Shown here in pieces: positions 12,462 through 24,048 of a stretch of DNA of 64,000 nucleotides. The stretch is from Kudoa neothunni. Its lineage: Eukaryota; Cnidaria. The notes beneath the pieces were generated by a model. That model did no database searches. It was not told the origin of the DNA and saw only the letters and a list, made by a program, of their open reading frames with translations. Where the stretch lies: the NCBI GenBank assembly GCA_964304625.1, contig OZ199839.1:3596001-3660000 (forward strand), read 5' to 3'. The stretch's first letter is position 1. Every line of letters starts with the position of its first letter. Made by a program: the position numbers and the translations under genes.

Positions 12462-12662
12462 CATGATAAATAATATTCAGGTGGTATTATTTATGACTTT
12501 GTTTATTTATTTTTGGTCATGAAAAGTAAAGCGGAGAGTCAGGGATAATTAGAGATAGAATATTTTAATTTGTATACAGCTTTGTGATTTAGAGTTGCTA
12601 TCATAAAAATTTCAATCGCGCATACGTACTGTCTAATTAGGATGAAAATTTACCATGCAAAT
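12462..12662. repeat. MITE family C, copy 2
   Basis: Inverted relative of the copy at 22,660-22,880. It starts ATGATAAATAATATTCAGGT, the complement of the GACACCTGAATATTATTTA block, and ends TTACCATGCAAATA. Its right end touches the start of a family B mariner-like fragment. Confidence 0.6.
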
Positions 12663-12885
12663 ACGGTAGGTAACCGATGGTACGCACCTTCATCAATACG
12701 CCGTATCCGAAGTTTATATTAGATGATATGTTTTATGATTGTAAAAAAGTAAAAGTCTTCAAAATATTTTTGAATTAAACTAGGAAATTATCAATCTGTT
12801 ATATCACATGAATAGCCGATAGTACGCACTTTTTCGGCCAACCCGCACAGATTTTATTTTTGTTTATAGGAAACGAGGGTTAAAT
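12662..12885 (-). repeat. Mariner-like MITE family B, partial copy
   Basis: Begins TACGGTAGGTAACCGATGG and runs as the reverse complement of 3,265-3,487, ending around the AAACGAGGG block. Only about one third of the element is present. Confidence 0.65.
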
Positions 12886-13909
12886 GTAACTTATAACTGT
12901 TGAATTTTCGTAGGATTATTAGAAATAATGGAAAATTATCCCCAAATATATCCAGAAGCGCAAAAATAATCATCATTACACATTTCGTGGTATACGCTGT
13001 ATCCAAATTAAACAGTAAGGTTAACTTTTTAAAAAATTTTAGTGTGAAGTATAAAAACTTTTTTTATATGAGGTTAAAATAAATATGCGATAAAATAATA
13101 TTAATAATATATTTTTAGTTATTCTAATCTAAAAATAAGTTATATTATTCACGCGGAAAAAAAGAACATAAAAATAGCCGCGCGTATATTTTAACTTCGA
13201 GCCGTAGGTTGCAACGTTTAATATGCAATTTTATTGCGCAAACATGTATTCAGTTTAAGATTAAATTTACCATGCTATTAGTCGTATTCCTAATTGAAGG
13301 GATGAATACATATTTTAATGGTTTTAAGAGATTTTTCACAATAAAAAATATTTCCAAATCATGATGAAAATGGTAAACTCTCACTATATCTATCATCTAT
13401 ATATATATTATTTTAAAATAAAAAAAAGTTGATAAATTACGGCTTATAAGCTAACAGTCGATTTTTAAGAATTTTTCCCTTATCTGATGTAATTTATGAA
13501 ACGAATATTAACCAAAATCATTTTGTTGGATATCACACTCTCAATAACTTGAAAGGTTACTTTATATTAATTTTATTAAATAAATTTCAATGCTGTTATG
13601 AACATTATAAGATCGCAATGAAAACATCCGTGAAAGATTTTCTTCAATAATGAAAATCATTGAATTATCTAATACGGGCAAGAATATCTAAGTCGCTAAG
13701 ACCATCCGAAGATTATCCTTTTCGATGTGTGCGCGCGCAACTCAGTAAAACATAATTTTTTTCTATTGAAGTCTGTCAGACATTTCTTTGTTGTAGTTGG
13801 AATTTCAATTAATCCATCCATATACGTAACCTTTGCAGATCAATCGGCAAAGTGAATAATCAATCAATCAATCAATTTATTATCATTATTAATTATCCGG
13901 TTATAGGCT
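12886..13909. other. Intergenic, nothing recognised
   Basis: AT-rich upstream region of the patatin-like gene. A short CAAT tandem run lies at about 13,857-13,875, close to the start codon. No other feature recognised. Confidence 0.45.
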
Positions 13910-15370
13910 ATGTTAAATACAAATTACCTCGGTCTCCCATATTTTAATGAATTAACAAACAGAGAAGAGAAAACTTCCAAATGGGCGTTATCCTTCTGCG
14001 GTTGTGGATTTTTGGGAGCTTATCACATTGGGGTGCTTGCGTGTATTCGCGAAAAACACCCAGACCTTATGAATTACGTAAGTAGGTAATCTCTCATTGT
14101 AAATCGATTATTTGTATGTTAAAAAATCGATTGGTTAATAAAAGTTTATAAATTTTCTATTTAGGATATATGGTAGCTCTGTGGGAACTATCATTTCAAC
14201 TGTTATAATTTGTGGCATTGATAGCAATCATGCATTTGATTTTCTTAATAACATAGCCAAAAGTACCTTAGAAAGTAGTTGGGGTGTGTTCAGTTTAAAC
14301 TGCGATATTTGTGAACTTATTCGAAAAAATCTTATCAATGAATTACCCCCAAACATACATGAGATCGCATCCAATAGATTGTTTGTAAATGTTACGTGTT
14401 TTCCTTCAATGAAACCAATGATAATATCGAAATTCGAGTCAAAAAATGATTTTATTGATGTATTGATTTATCAGTGAAACAAAACAGATCATTTGTGTTT
14501 AGGCGCTGGTCTGTTCGTGTTATATTCCTTTTCTGACAAGCAAACGAATCCATCGATTTCGCGGGAATGTAATTGAGAAATATATTAATTTTTGTGTGTT
14601 CGCATAGGACAGTTATTTAATTTTATTTCTAGATCTGTATGGATGGAGGAATAACTGATAACCAACCTACACCCGAGAGACGTGCATTTTTTGAATTGTA
14701 TCCAATCGAGCACATATCTAATAAAATTTACTTATATATTTTAATATATAGGTTCAAATTGATAAATGTCAGCCCCTTTATTGGTGAAGGCGACATCGCT
14801 CCAAAATCTAATCATGATTATTGTGATAACGCCATTAGTGTTGCCAATCAAAACTTCATACTCACTTCCAACAATATTAGGCGTCTTATCGACGGGCTCA
14901 ACCCTCAAAGCGCTAATATCATCGTAGATTTTGCCCGTCAAGGCTACGACGACACAGAAACTTATTTTAGACGACGAGGAGAACACATCCAAAGATGCAT
15001 TTATTTCAATGGTAACAATTGTTAAAATACATATTATTGTTTCTACTAACAATACTATCATTATTTTGCCTTTTGATAAAAATTATACGTTCATAGAGCA
15101 ACTCTCGGGTAAGATGGCTCATTTCCCATCCCCGAGTGAACCGTATGGCAGTTTTAAAAAATGTATTAATTTACTTTCACCTATATAATTTTGAATCCGT
15201 TCACTTCAGACTTAAAGGAGTTGGATGATTTCGCCGTCGAAAACTCGCAAACAAACATTGTTCAAAGATTACTCTATTTCCCCTTAAAACCATTCAAATT
15301 TGTAGCTAAATTTTACATGAACATTGCTACAATATTATTGTATACTGTTTGCCTCTCCGGAAACATGTAA
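13910..15370 (+). CDS. Patatin-like phospholipase / triacylglycerol lipase (PNPLA family)
   Basis: Member of the adiponutrin/ATGL/brummer branch, which hydrolyses triacylglycerol or phospholipid at lipid droplets. Exons 13910-14085, 14165-14459, 14503-14568, 14633-14697, 14752-15011, 15097-15162, 15210-15370; 1,089 nt, 362 aa. Family landmarks: oxyanion loop GCGFLG (residues 31-36; most relatives have GSGFLG), nucleophile elbow GSSVG (62-66, Ser64), [17 protein letters not shown] with catalytic Asp183, then [13 protein letters not shown] and the FARQGYDD block. The C-terminal 35 residues are hydrophobic and basic, as in lipid-droplet anchors. At 362 aa it is shorter than ATGL (about 480-500). 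The start at 13910 places the patatin fold at residue 24, as in relatives. The catalytic dyad is intact; substrate is inference. Exon 4-7 boundaries rest on phase and alignment. Confidence 0.9.
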
Positions 15371-15885
15371 AAAATTAAAACTTTTTGATGTGTAATTGAG
15401 TTCATTGTATTTGTATAGGTTGTGTTATCCCGCATTGAAAGTTGTTAGTGTTTTGGGAATTTCTAGTTTTCTTAAAATGGCATTCGGCCAACGAAAACAA
15501 TAATGTTGTAGATGTATTTCTTAATTTTTTAATATAGATTTTTTGGGAATAGCTTAGTCTCCATTTTTTTTTGAATTCTCGTTTTTTCAAATTGTTTTTT
15601 TGAGCACTATCGATGGATAAGCCCATTACTTTATTTATGCATAGAATATTTCATTATTATCTCATTTATAATCCATAGTTTGAAAGTCTGAACTTTGCTA
15701 TAAACCCCACTAATCACGAATTAACCTAGGATTAGCGCAATAGAAAAAAACTATGAAAACCAACACAAATACAAACCTAATGGATAGTCAACTAAAATTT
15801 TTTAATAGGGATATAAAGTCACAATATAAATCGTTATTATTTTTTCTTCTCCATTGAAATTAATCAAGAAATTGATTGGTACCAT
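15371..15885. other. Intergenic, nothing recognised
   Basis: Spacer between the lipase gene and the decayed Merlin transposase. The outer end of that Merlin element should lie here, but I could not identify a terminal repeat. Confidence 0.4.
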
Positions 15886-16427
15886 CCATACTGACAGAAC
15901 CATCTTCATTGATCGAAGATATCCCCTTCCTCAGTGATATTTTAAATTTGATAGCATCCCATGTTCCTTCCATGGTGTTTGTATGAGCCCTGTGGTATTA
16001 TCCACATATTCTATAGTGTGATTTACAGTGAGGTGAGTGTAGAAATTATGTAGCGTCCCATAACTTTTGAAGCAATCGGTTATAATAATCGGACCAAGTT
16101 AAAGGTGTGTTTTAATTTTTTGGATGAGTCTTGGTGATTCTGTCAGGAACCTCCACTAAGAACGTCTTTCGTTCTGATGTCCATACTACATCTCCAAGAA
16201 CTCATGCTCCATTAACGTCATGCCCTCTGTTATGCTTCGCCTTGCCAAATCTGGATTCATAAACCTCTACAATTATATTTTCTCCTCCAATAACTATGTC
16301 CTCAAAGTCTAAACTATCTGCTACCAGCTGGCGAAGATAGTGACAATAATTGGTAATTGTTTAAGAAGAGTGTCTGATAATTGTGCCCAGGTTAACGCTT
16401 TTTACACAGACCAATCGGTAATATGAT

Positions 16428-16533
16428 TGTTATGGCTAATAGATAGCGCGGACAGGGATTAGGATTATTATTAGTACTGGTATCACTTTGGAGTTTCAAA
16501 TATTATTTCTATTTGCGTTGCTCATACTTCACA
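16428..16533 (+). repeat. 5' LTR of the Ty3/gypsy element
   Basis: 106 bp, begins TGTTATGGCTAATAGATAGC and ends CATACTTCACA. About 95% identical to the 3' LTR. Unusually short for the family. Confidence 0.93.
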
Positions 16534-19500
16534 AATGGTGACAGGGGTTGAAGTTATTCCAACTTGTTTTACGATAAGACATGATAAATATGACGTGGAC
16601 TCATACCGAGTGATAACATATGGCTGTTTTAGAGAATTCACTACAAAACAGCTACTGGAGCTGTTCGTAATGTCTCTTGATGATAATCTTTTAGAACTCT
16701 ATGCATCTTTCCGTCCAAGTATCCGAAATGATTATTTCGAGCTAGGTCAAGCTATTGAAAAGCGCTTATTTAACAATAAGAAGACAAAATTTGTTCACTG
16801 TGGTACGATCGATATGGCACCTGGTTCATGTGATGCTGAACGAATTGTTGTTACGATCTTCGGAAAAAGCCACAATGCACTGTTAGTTACAGGAGCAACC
16901 ATGTCCATTATTCGAAACGGATTAGTTCCGGACGACATTATTGTTCCAACGACATACTCTCTGATAATGGCTGATAACTCCGCGGCGAAATGTTTGGGGA
17001 AAGTAACGCCTCAGCTCAGTATTTGCAATAAAAAAGTCTCTCAAACATTCATTGTATTAAATAATGCCACGGGAGATGTTATCTTGGGAAGAGACTTTGT
17101 GAAACAAAATGAAATTGTCATTTCATTCTCGAGGAACAAAAACTCGTTAATTGAACAAGGTTGCGAAAATTATAAATCTTTTGCGATACAAACAAATATT
17201 TTCAACAATGATAATGCAAAATTCAACAATGTTAATGAACTATTGGTTTGTTTTGATTCATGTTTCGCAAAGAACTCTTACGATTTGGGTAAAATTAGCT
17301 GTACGCAACGTGCTATTTTTTGTGATGATACCCCAATTAGACAAGGTGTCAGAAGGCTCCCAGAGAGCACAAAATCATTTGTAAAGATTGAATTAAATAA
17401 AATGTTACAATCTGATATCATTCGGCCATCTACTAGTCCTTGGGCCAGTCCGTTAGTACTTACTAAAAAGAAGGATGGTAAGCTCCGTATTTGTGTGGAC
17501 TATGTCAAACTGAATAGAATAACGAAGAAAAATGCATCCCCGATACCAAATATCTCGGAAACACTTGATCAACTGTCTGGATCTTCATATTTCTCAACTC
17601 TCGACATGAAATCAGGATATTGGCAAATATGTTTAAATGAAGATGATAAGGAAAAAACGGCATTCACTACACCATATGGGCTTTATGAATTCAATTTCTT
17701 ACCCTTTGGATTAACGAATGCACCAGCAATCTTTCAACACGCAATACAGTCAATATTTAGAGAACTACTTGGTGTCGATTGCCTGGTATACCTGGATGAT
17801 ATAATTGTGTTCTCAAAAACAGAAAAGGAGCATCTGTTAAAACTATAACGTGTGCTTAGTAGAATTAAGTCGGCTGGTCTGAAAATGAATAAAGAAAAAT
17901 GTCATTTTATGAAACGTTCAATAACATACCTTGGATACATCATATTCCAAGATGGCATTAAAACAGATCCCGAGAAAGTTAACAAAATATTACATCATCC
18001 AAAACCGATGAATGTAAAAGAGCTGCGAACTTTTATGGGGCTGGCGAACTATTACCGAAACTATATAAACGGTTTTGCCAAATTAACAGTTCCCCTTACA
18101 AAGCTCACCCACAAAAATACAAATTTCCAGTGGAATGAAAACTGTGAAAATTCCTTCAACACATTAAAGAATTTACTAAGTTCACCACCAATTTTGGCGT
18201 TGCCAAACTTTGATGAACCATTTGAATTGGCAACCGATGCCTCGGATAATGCCATTGGGGCTGTTCTTAGTCAGAAGATAAACGGAAGGGAGCGTGCTAT
18301 ATGCTATGGAAGTAGACAGCTAAATCAAGCTGAACGTAATTACTCGGTCATTGAAAAGGAGTGTTTAGCGATTGTCTGGGCGACAAAACTATACAGACAC
18401 TACCTATATGGAAAAAAATTTAAGATATGGACCGACCATAACCCGTTGACATTCATTAATTCAATGAAAGATACTCATGGTAGAATTGCACGTTGGAAAC
18501 TTACATTGCAACAATATGAATTTGATATAATCTACCGTCCAAATTCCAAAAATATGAACGCTGATGTCATGTCTAGAATTCCGGCTGAAGAACTAGAGAG
18601 AAACATTTCATGTGTCTGCAATATTGGTATAGAAAATATTGACAAAGATGAATTTAAAAAACTTTACAAAGCCGACAAGAGACGGGGACCACTCGAAAAA
18701 CAACTTAACTTATTCAAAACAATTCAAACGAGCAGAGGTATATATACAATGAAAAGCGGCATTATCAACAGAATATGCAAGACTCCCGTTGGTCCAGTTG
18801 AACAATTGTACGTCCCTATCATATTAAAGGATCAGATAATGGAAAAAGTACACGATGAAAGTGGTCATTCTGGTTATTTTAAAACGTTTGATTCAATCAG
18901 GCGTAGGTTTTATTGGCCCGGATGCCAAAATGAAATTTGCGAATTTGTCAAACGATGTAAACTATGCGAGATGTTTCGCTCGACGTATCCCAAACCTTCA
19001 CTTGTGCATTTTGAATCGTCTAAACCGTTTGATACTCTCCAGTGGGACATGATTGGTCCATTAAAAGAAACTAGAAATGGAAATCGGTACATTCTTGTAG
19101 TATATAAGATGTCTTCACTAAATGGGCCGAAGCCTTCCCACTAAATTCAACCAGTAGTGCTACGATATCCAAAATCCTCGTGGATGAAATAATTTGCCGA
19201 TATGGAATACCTAACCAAATACATTCGGATAATGGGACAAACCTTGTTTCTGAGATAATAAAGAAAATATGAAAAACTTTTAAAATCTATCGAACCAACA
19301 CAACACCATATCACCCTCAGGGGAACGGTGGAATGGAGAGGTTGAATGGGACGTTAAAGAAAATGCTGATAAAAGCAAGCTACGAAAATGATGCCTGGGA
19401 CATAATGTTGCCCAAGGTATTATTCTATTATAGGTGTGCAACGCACACATCCACTGGCTATTCACCCTACAAATTGATGACTGGGCGGTCTCCCAGAACC

Positions 19501-20060
19501 CATTTGGACACAATTGTGGATAACTTAAGATCACAAAATGTCTAAACGTGCTCAAATTATGATGATGTTATTAGAACATTGAATAAACAGATTAAAAAAT
19601 ATTTTGAAAACGCAAAGAAATACATTGATATATCAAACAAAAATCAAGATAGATACACAAATACGACAAAAAGTTTTACATTTCAAAATGGTCAATTGAT
19701 TTGGTTTAGAAAATATAATCATACTGATAAATTCGCTCCTTGTTGGGTGGGGCCATACAGAATTATAGACAGGACAAGTCCAGTGAATTATAAGGTGGAG
19801 GGCTCGAATGGCAACTCGCTAATAATTCATCTCAATAGGATAAAACCATTTCAATCAGAGTTGAACAAATCCACAACAATTCCAAAGAAGGTAAATATTG
19901 AATGCGAACAAAAAACATCAATTTCTACAAAACTCATGGACTACGAAAACGATAAACATTTTACCGCTGCTAATGACAAATCAAATATCGGTTGACCAGC
20001 TATGAATAGAAGAGCTCCTACGAAACTCAATGATTACGTTTTAAATTTGATTGGGAGGAA

Positions 20061-20166
20061 TGTTATGGCTAATAGATAGCGCGGACAAGGATTAGGATTA
20101 TTATTAGTACTGGTATCACGTTGGAGTTTCAAATATTGTTTCTATTCGCGTTACTCATACTTCACA
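20061..20166 (+). repeat. 3' LTR of the Ty3/gypsy element
   Basis: 106 bp, same ends as the 5' LTR, preceded immediately by the purine tract GGGAGGAA and followed by the ATGAT target duplication. Confidence 0.93.
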
Positions 20167-20525
20167 ATGATAGCTCCAAAAAATCATGAAGTTTAATTGT
20201 TATATTACTAAAAAATGTCGACTCAAAAATGGATGTTTCTTTTCTGCACATTTTGGAGCGGCATGCAGCATCGCCAATTTTTTCGATGTAAAGAATGGCT
20301 GGTTCCATAACATTCTATACAGTTATTTGGTGTTTTGAAGATACCAATATTGATAAGATAACGGATAGAGTTATCCTCATTGCAAAAAATATTATAAAAA
20401 GATCTTGGGGAAACCATTCGCGCAGATCTAACGATAATCGGTAGCTACCCCTAAAATAATATACTTTGTCGGCTTAATCTATCTAATGCGGTAATATTAT
20501 AAAGGGCGGCTCCTCCACAAACGTA

Positions 20526-20563
20526 TTAACCCTTAATAGGTGACCTTGGGCTCCAGGAGCCCC
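20526..20563 (+). repeat. piggyBac-type terminus with TTAA
   Basis: TTAA followed by CCCTTAATAGGTGACC and the near-palindrome TTGGGCTCCAGGAGCCC. The same layout (TTAA, CCCT-like tip, then a GGG...CCC palindrome) is seen at 45,953 beside piggyBac coding remains. No partner end identified here. Confidence 0.45.
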
Positions 20564-20740
20564 TCTGAGTAGTAAATTGAGCATAAATCTTTCAACAAAT
20601 GTTTTTTTTTAATTTTTATTCATGTAAATTGCTAAAATTTTATTTTATATCTTGTTGTAAATTTTCATATGAATTCGACCATGTTTAAATTACTTGACGA
20701 GATTGCTGGACAACGTGACGAAATAGCTTGTAAAAACATA

Positions 20741-21401
20741 TATAGTAGGTAATCGATTTTACACACCTTTTTTCACATGCACATAATAATTATATATCCC
20801 TTTTGTTGGAATTTAGAAGAAAAATTGATGTTTTTTATTGAAATAGTATAACGAATATAAATTCTACAACGGACAAAAAAATCAAGTGATACTTGGTTTC
20901 AATGTTTGAAAAAATCAATAATTTTGGTTTGTGTCATATTTGGACCCGCTATGACATATAAAAATCAATTTCCAATTCTAACAATGATCGGAAACGATCT
21001 ATACTTTTTAAAGAAGAATGAAAATTTTGTTCTTTTTTCGAGGAGGCCATTTAGGATTGCTATATTTGATGTGTTGAAATGTCTCACAGTCATTATTTTA
21101 ACGTTTATTTATGGAAGATGTTCGAAGTATTTTAATATGTTGTATTTTTACCTTCGTTTATCGCTAAATTTCTAATTTTTCGGCGAGTAATGCTACATTG
21201 ATCAACAGAGTGCCTGGAAAAGAGTGTGCAAAGTCGATACGTCCCGTGATTTAGGCTACGCATTTTACATCATGTACACTCTATTATTTGAACCAAAATT
21301 ACCGTTATGTTTAATATATTTGTTTATATAGACATTGGAAACATTTGGAGTCATAATTAAATAAATTCACAAAAAATGTGAAAAATCGATTATCGACTGT
21401 A
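20741..21401 (+). mobile_element. Mariner-like MITE, family A, copy 2
   Basis: Inverted ends TATAGTAGGTAATCGATTTT and (reverse complement) TACAGTCGATAATCGATTTT, TA at both edges, and end-to-end similarity to 2104-2832. The frame it shares with that copy (RPFRIAIFD...IYGRCSKYFN) differs downstream and looks like conserved non-coding sequence rather than a gene. Confidence 0.75.
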
Positions 21402-22659
21402 TTTATCTATTTAAATTGTAGCTAGTGTTTTGTGGCTTTATATACAATAATTGGTGTAAACAATAAATAAATAAATCGTTTCATCAAACAGAAAATATAA
21501 AACGTCAGGAATAATTAATATATCCGATAAGGCTTCAACTTTTTTCTCAATGCCCAATTGAGTTAAAAACATTTGTAAATCAATTTTTTTATAGTCTATT
21601 GCGGACAGTTCCGACTGCTTCTTTCCACATTTTAATCTATTATGGTTTTTAGGGTCGTTTTCGACCCAGTCAACATCACTTGATATTTTTTTACAGTTAC
21701 ATAATTTTTCGTTATATATTAATAACAAATATAAAATCTTATTCCATCTATTTAATACAAATATTTAAAGCTGTAAAATATTCTTATCATCCATAGATCA
21801 AATAAATTGGGAACGAAAGATGGTTAAAGTTAAAAGTGGAAAAAGATTTTGTTTCTTTAAAAAATTACTATATCAGCTCAAAATATGTTAAATCAGCATT
21901 ATTATTTTTTTAAATACTATAGAAACTAATGGATTTAAAAAATTTTAGATACATCTATTTCATGTTTATTATAAATTCCCTTTTGGCGTAATGGACAATA
22001 TCAGGTTTTTCTGCTTCGTAAAAAAAAGAACTAAAGCATAAAATATAATATGTTAATTATATAATCGTATAAATATATCAATGAATCTTCTGCAAAAGTT
22101 TAAAATTTGTTTCCCGTCTTTAAACCTCTCTTACCTCAATATTATAATATAATATCGAGGTTTATTTTAAATTTTCCGAAAAGAATCAACAATATGTGTA
22201 TCAATATGTTAGCTTTACCGATTTGTAAATCATAAGATATAAAAGCAATTGTTACATTCATTAATTTTAGAAAGCATTTTAGTATTACGTTTATTTATTA
22301 ATAAACATTTAATCGTATTATTATGCTTTTATTTTTGGACATTAATTAACTCCAAACGAAAAACTAAAGTTTTCTTATTAAATATTGATATTCTTTAAAA
22401 ATTTGAAATTTTTATTATTGAAAACTTTAATGTGTTAATATAAATGTATATACTCTTTGATAATAGCATGGTAATCATTATCACTCATAGTAATAGTTGA
22501 AATTAAATTTTTATTTACAAGATTGCTAAATTCGGCATCAGCTTCATCAAAAATTCAATATTAACCTATTTCCTTTCCTAAAAGATCGTTCGCATTGATA
22601 ACTATACTGTCACGTGTAAAACGTAAATATGACTATTTGACCATTTCTTTTTGGCTGAG
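21402..22659. other. Intergenic, nothing recognised
   Basis: AT-rich. It contains a minus-strand 96-codon frame (21,438-21,728) with no recognised homology or splice support. Confidence 0.4.
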
Positions 22660-22880
22660 GCTATTCGCATGGTAAAGGTTAATCCAAAATGGTACGTATG
22701 CCTCCACAATAACGAATTTTAATCCCAGCAACTTTTATTCACAAGCGGTATACAAACTTAATTTCTTAGAATCTGCTATGTTTGATTATCTCGGGTTCAT
22801 TTATTTGCTCTTGGGGTCCCAAATAATGAATTATAGTCAAAAATAGTGACACCTGAATATTATTTACCGTGCAAATAGTC
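22660..22880. repeat. MITE family C, copy 3
   Basis: Clearest copy for the ends: CTATTCGCATGGTAAAG on the left against (reverse complement) GACTATTTGCACGGTAAAT on the right, with GACACCTGAATATTATTTAC next to the right end. Confidence 0.7.
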
Positions 22881-24048
22881 ACATTCTTGTTGGAAACAGA
22901 TGAACTTATTTGAAGTTATTTAGAGTATAGATTACATCTTAATTACACATAAACTTCAATTAAAAAATAGTTATCACGAATTTAAATAAATAGAGTGGGT
23001 ACAATTTTAGAAAATGTTTGTAATCAAATAAAAGCACGTTTATAACATATTTTCAACCGTTACCAATAAAACAGCGCCTCATTATTTATCCAAACAATCT
23101 AATGTTCATCTCAAGTTAGGTATAACTGTGTATAATTAAATGAGCCAGTTTAAAAGCTAAATATTAATCATGTTAGTTGGGCCTTCAAATAACCCAAAAC
23201 ATGGGAACGAGGTTTGAAAGAAAAAAATTAGAGAACATTTATCGTGCACAATGAATCAACTGATAATACAAAAATAAGCATACTACTGACAATTTTCAAT
23301 TTATAACCGATATGTACTCAATACGAAATGATTCCTACAGTGGTAAATATAAATATAGGTTGAATAAATTTCTACAGACATTAATATCCTAAATTATACA
23401 ACAATAACACGGGAAGATAACGATAAGACCAATGAAACATTATACGAGCACTGTAGTCACAGGGCCCACAACCCCTCCGAATTACAGATGGATTGAGCGA
23501 AAATAGCCGATTATCTGAGATTGATTGCGAATCACTATTGTATGGTTTTCTATTTATAAATTAGACCGATCCACATGTTCCAAAGAGATATATTTCACAA
23601 TTGGTTACAATCATAATTGAATGTTACGATTGGATAAGGCTTATTTGGCTAAGAAGTGGTTGGCAAAATAATCTCTTGATACAAATGTTGATTGGAGATT
23701 TAACGGGAATTAATCCCAAAGAAACCAAATGATCATTTATTAAGGTGATTTTACGTTTTAATTAAATGAATTTTGTTTCAGAAAAACGCTGACACATAAT
23801 CGGATGGTAATTATTGGATATGGTAATGATAACCCCATTTTATATTTAGTATATTGTAGCGTCCATTATCGGAAGTGCCGTGACATCATTCGGTAGTTGT
23901 AGGCTAATACGATTATTGCGTTTGAATACTCGTGTGCTTTGACGATTGGTGGACCCCGTTTTGTAAAGGTTGCCCCATTCAGTGTAAATTAATAAAGCAG
24001 AAAGCTATCAATTGATCAAGACAGCAGTGCAAAACAGATTGTAAAGAG
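22881..24048. other. Intergenic, upstream of the RGG-protein gene
   Basis: No gene or repeat recognised. The last few hundred bases probably contain the promoter and 5' UTR of the 24,049 gene, but no TATA box or other clear element can be pointed to. Confidence 0.4.

Larger units (their letters stand above)
16428..20166 (+). mobile_element. Ty3/gypsy LTR retrotransposon, broken copy
   Basis: Fossil element of about 3.7 kb bounded by two 106-bp LTRs (TG...CA) and a perfect 5-bp target duplication ATGAT (16423-16427 and 20167-20171). A purine-rich tract GGGAGGAA precedes the 3' LTR, and TGGTGACAGG just after the 5' LTR fits a primer-binding site. Parts in order, approximate: short leader region with no zinc knuckle seen (16.5-16.8 kb), aspartic protease (16.8-17.1), reverse transcriptase with the YLDDI motif (17.4-18.0), RNase H (18.2-18.6), integrase zinc-binding region (18.8-19.0), integrase core (19.0-19.5) and a C-terminal basic region (19.6-20.0). 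The domain order PR-RT-RH-IN is that of Ty3/gypsy. It is broken, with about four breaks. The LTRs differ at about 5 of 106 positions, suggesting a moderately young insertion. Confidence 0.92.
15890..20417 (-). pseudogene. Decayed Merlin (IS1595-type) transposase, split by an LTR element
   Basis: The N-terminal part lies at about 20,171-20,417 (minus): FYNIFCNEDNSIRYLINIG, then IFKTPNNCIECYG and NWRC, the family's zinc-ribbon opening, followed in another frame by STFFSNITIKLHDFLELSL. The rest lies beyond the retroelement at about 15,890-16,427: VIGGENIIVEVYESRFGKAK, HNRGHDVNG, KTFLVEVPDR, ITDCFKSYGTLHNFYTHLTV and AHTNTMEGTWDAIKFKI, matching IS1595/Merlin catalytic blocks (GG..VEIDES.FGKRK..RG, TD.WKAY, HTNTIE..W). 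The first catalytic site reads VYES instead of IDES, and there are several frame changes and stops. The two parts abut exactly at the target duplication of the Ty3/gypsy insertion. Terminal repeats not identified. Confidence 0.8.

Noticed and set aside
13857-13875. CAAT tandem repeats upstream of the lipase gene
   Set aside because: Too short to call a regulatory array; probably a simple microsatellite.
14741-15061. Minus-strand 106-codon frame over the lipase gene
   Set aside because: Antisense shadow of the patatin-like exons, which have strong family matches.
21438-21728. Minus-strand 96-codon frame (DLQMFLTQLGIEKKVEALSD...)
   Set aside because: A faint SAM-domain-like pattern, but no neighbouring exon or consistent splice site supports it, so I do not call it a gene.
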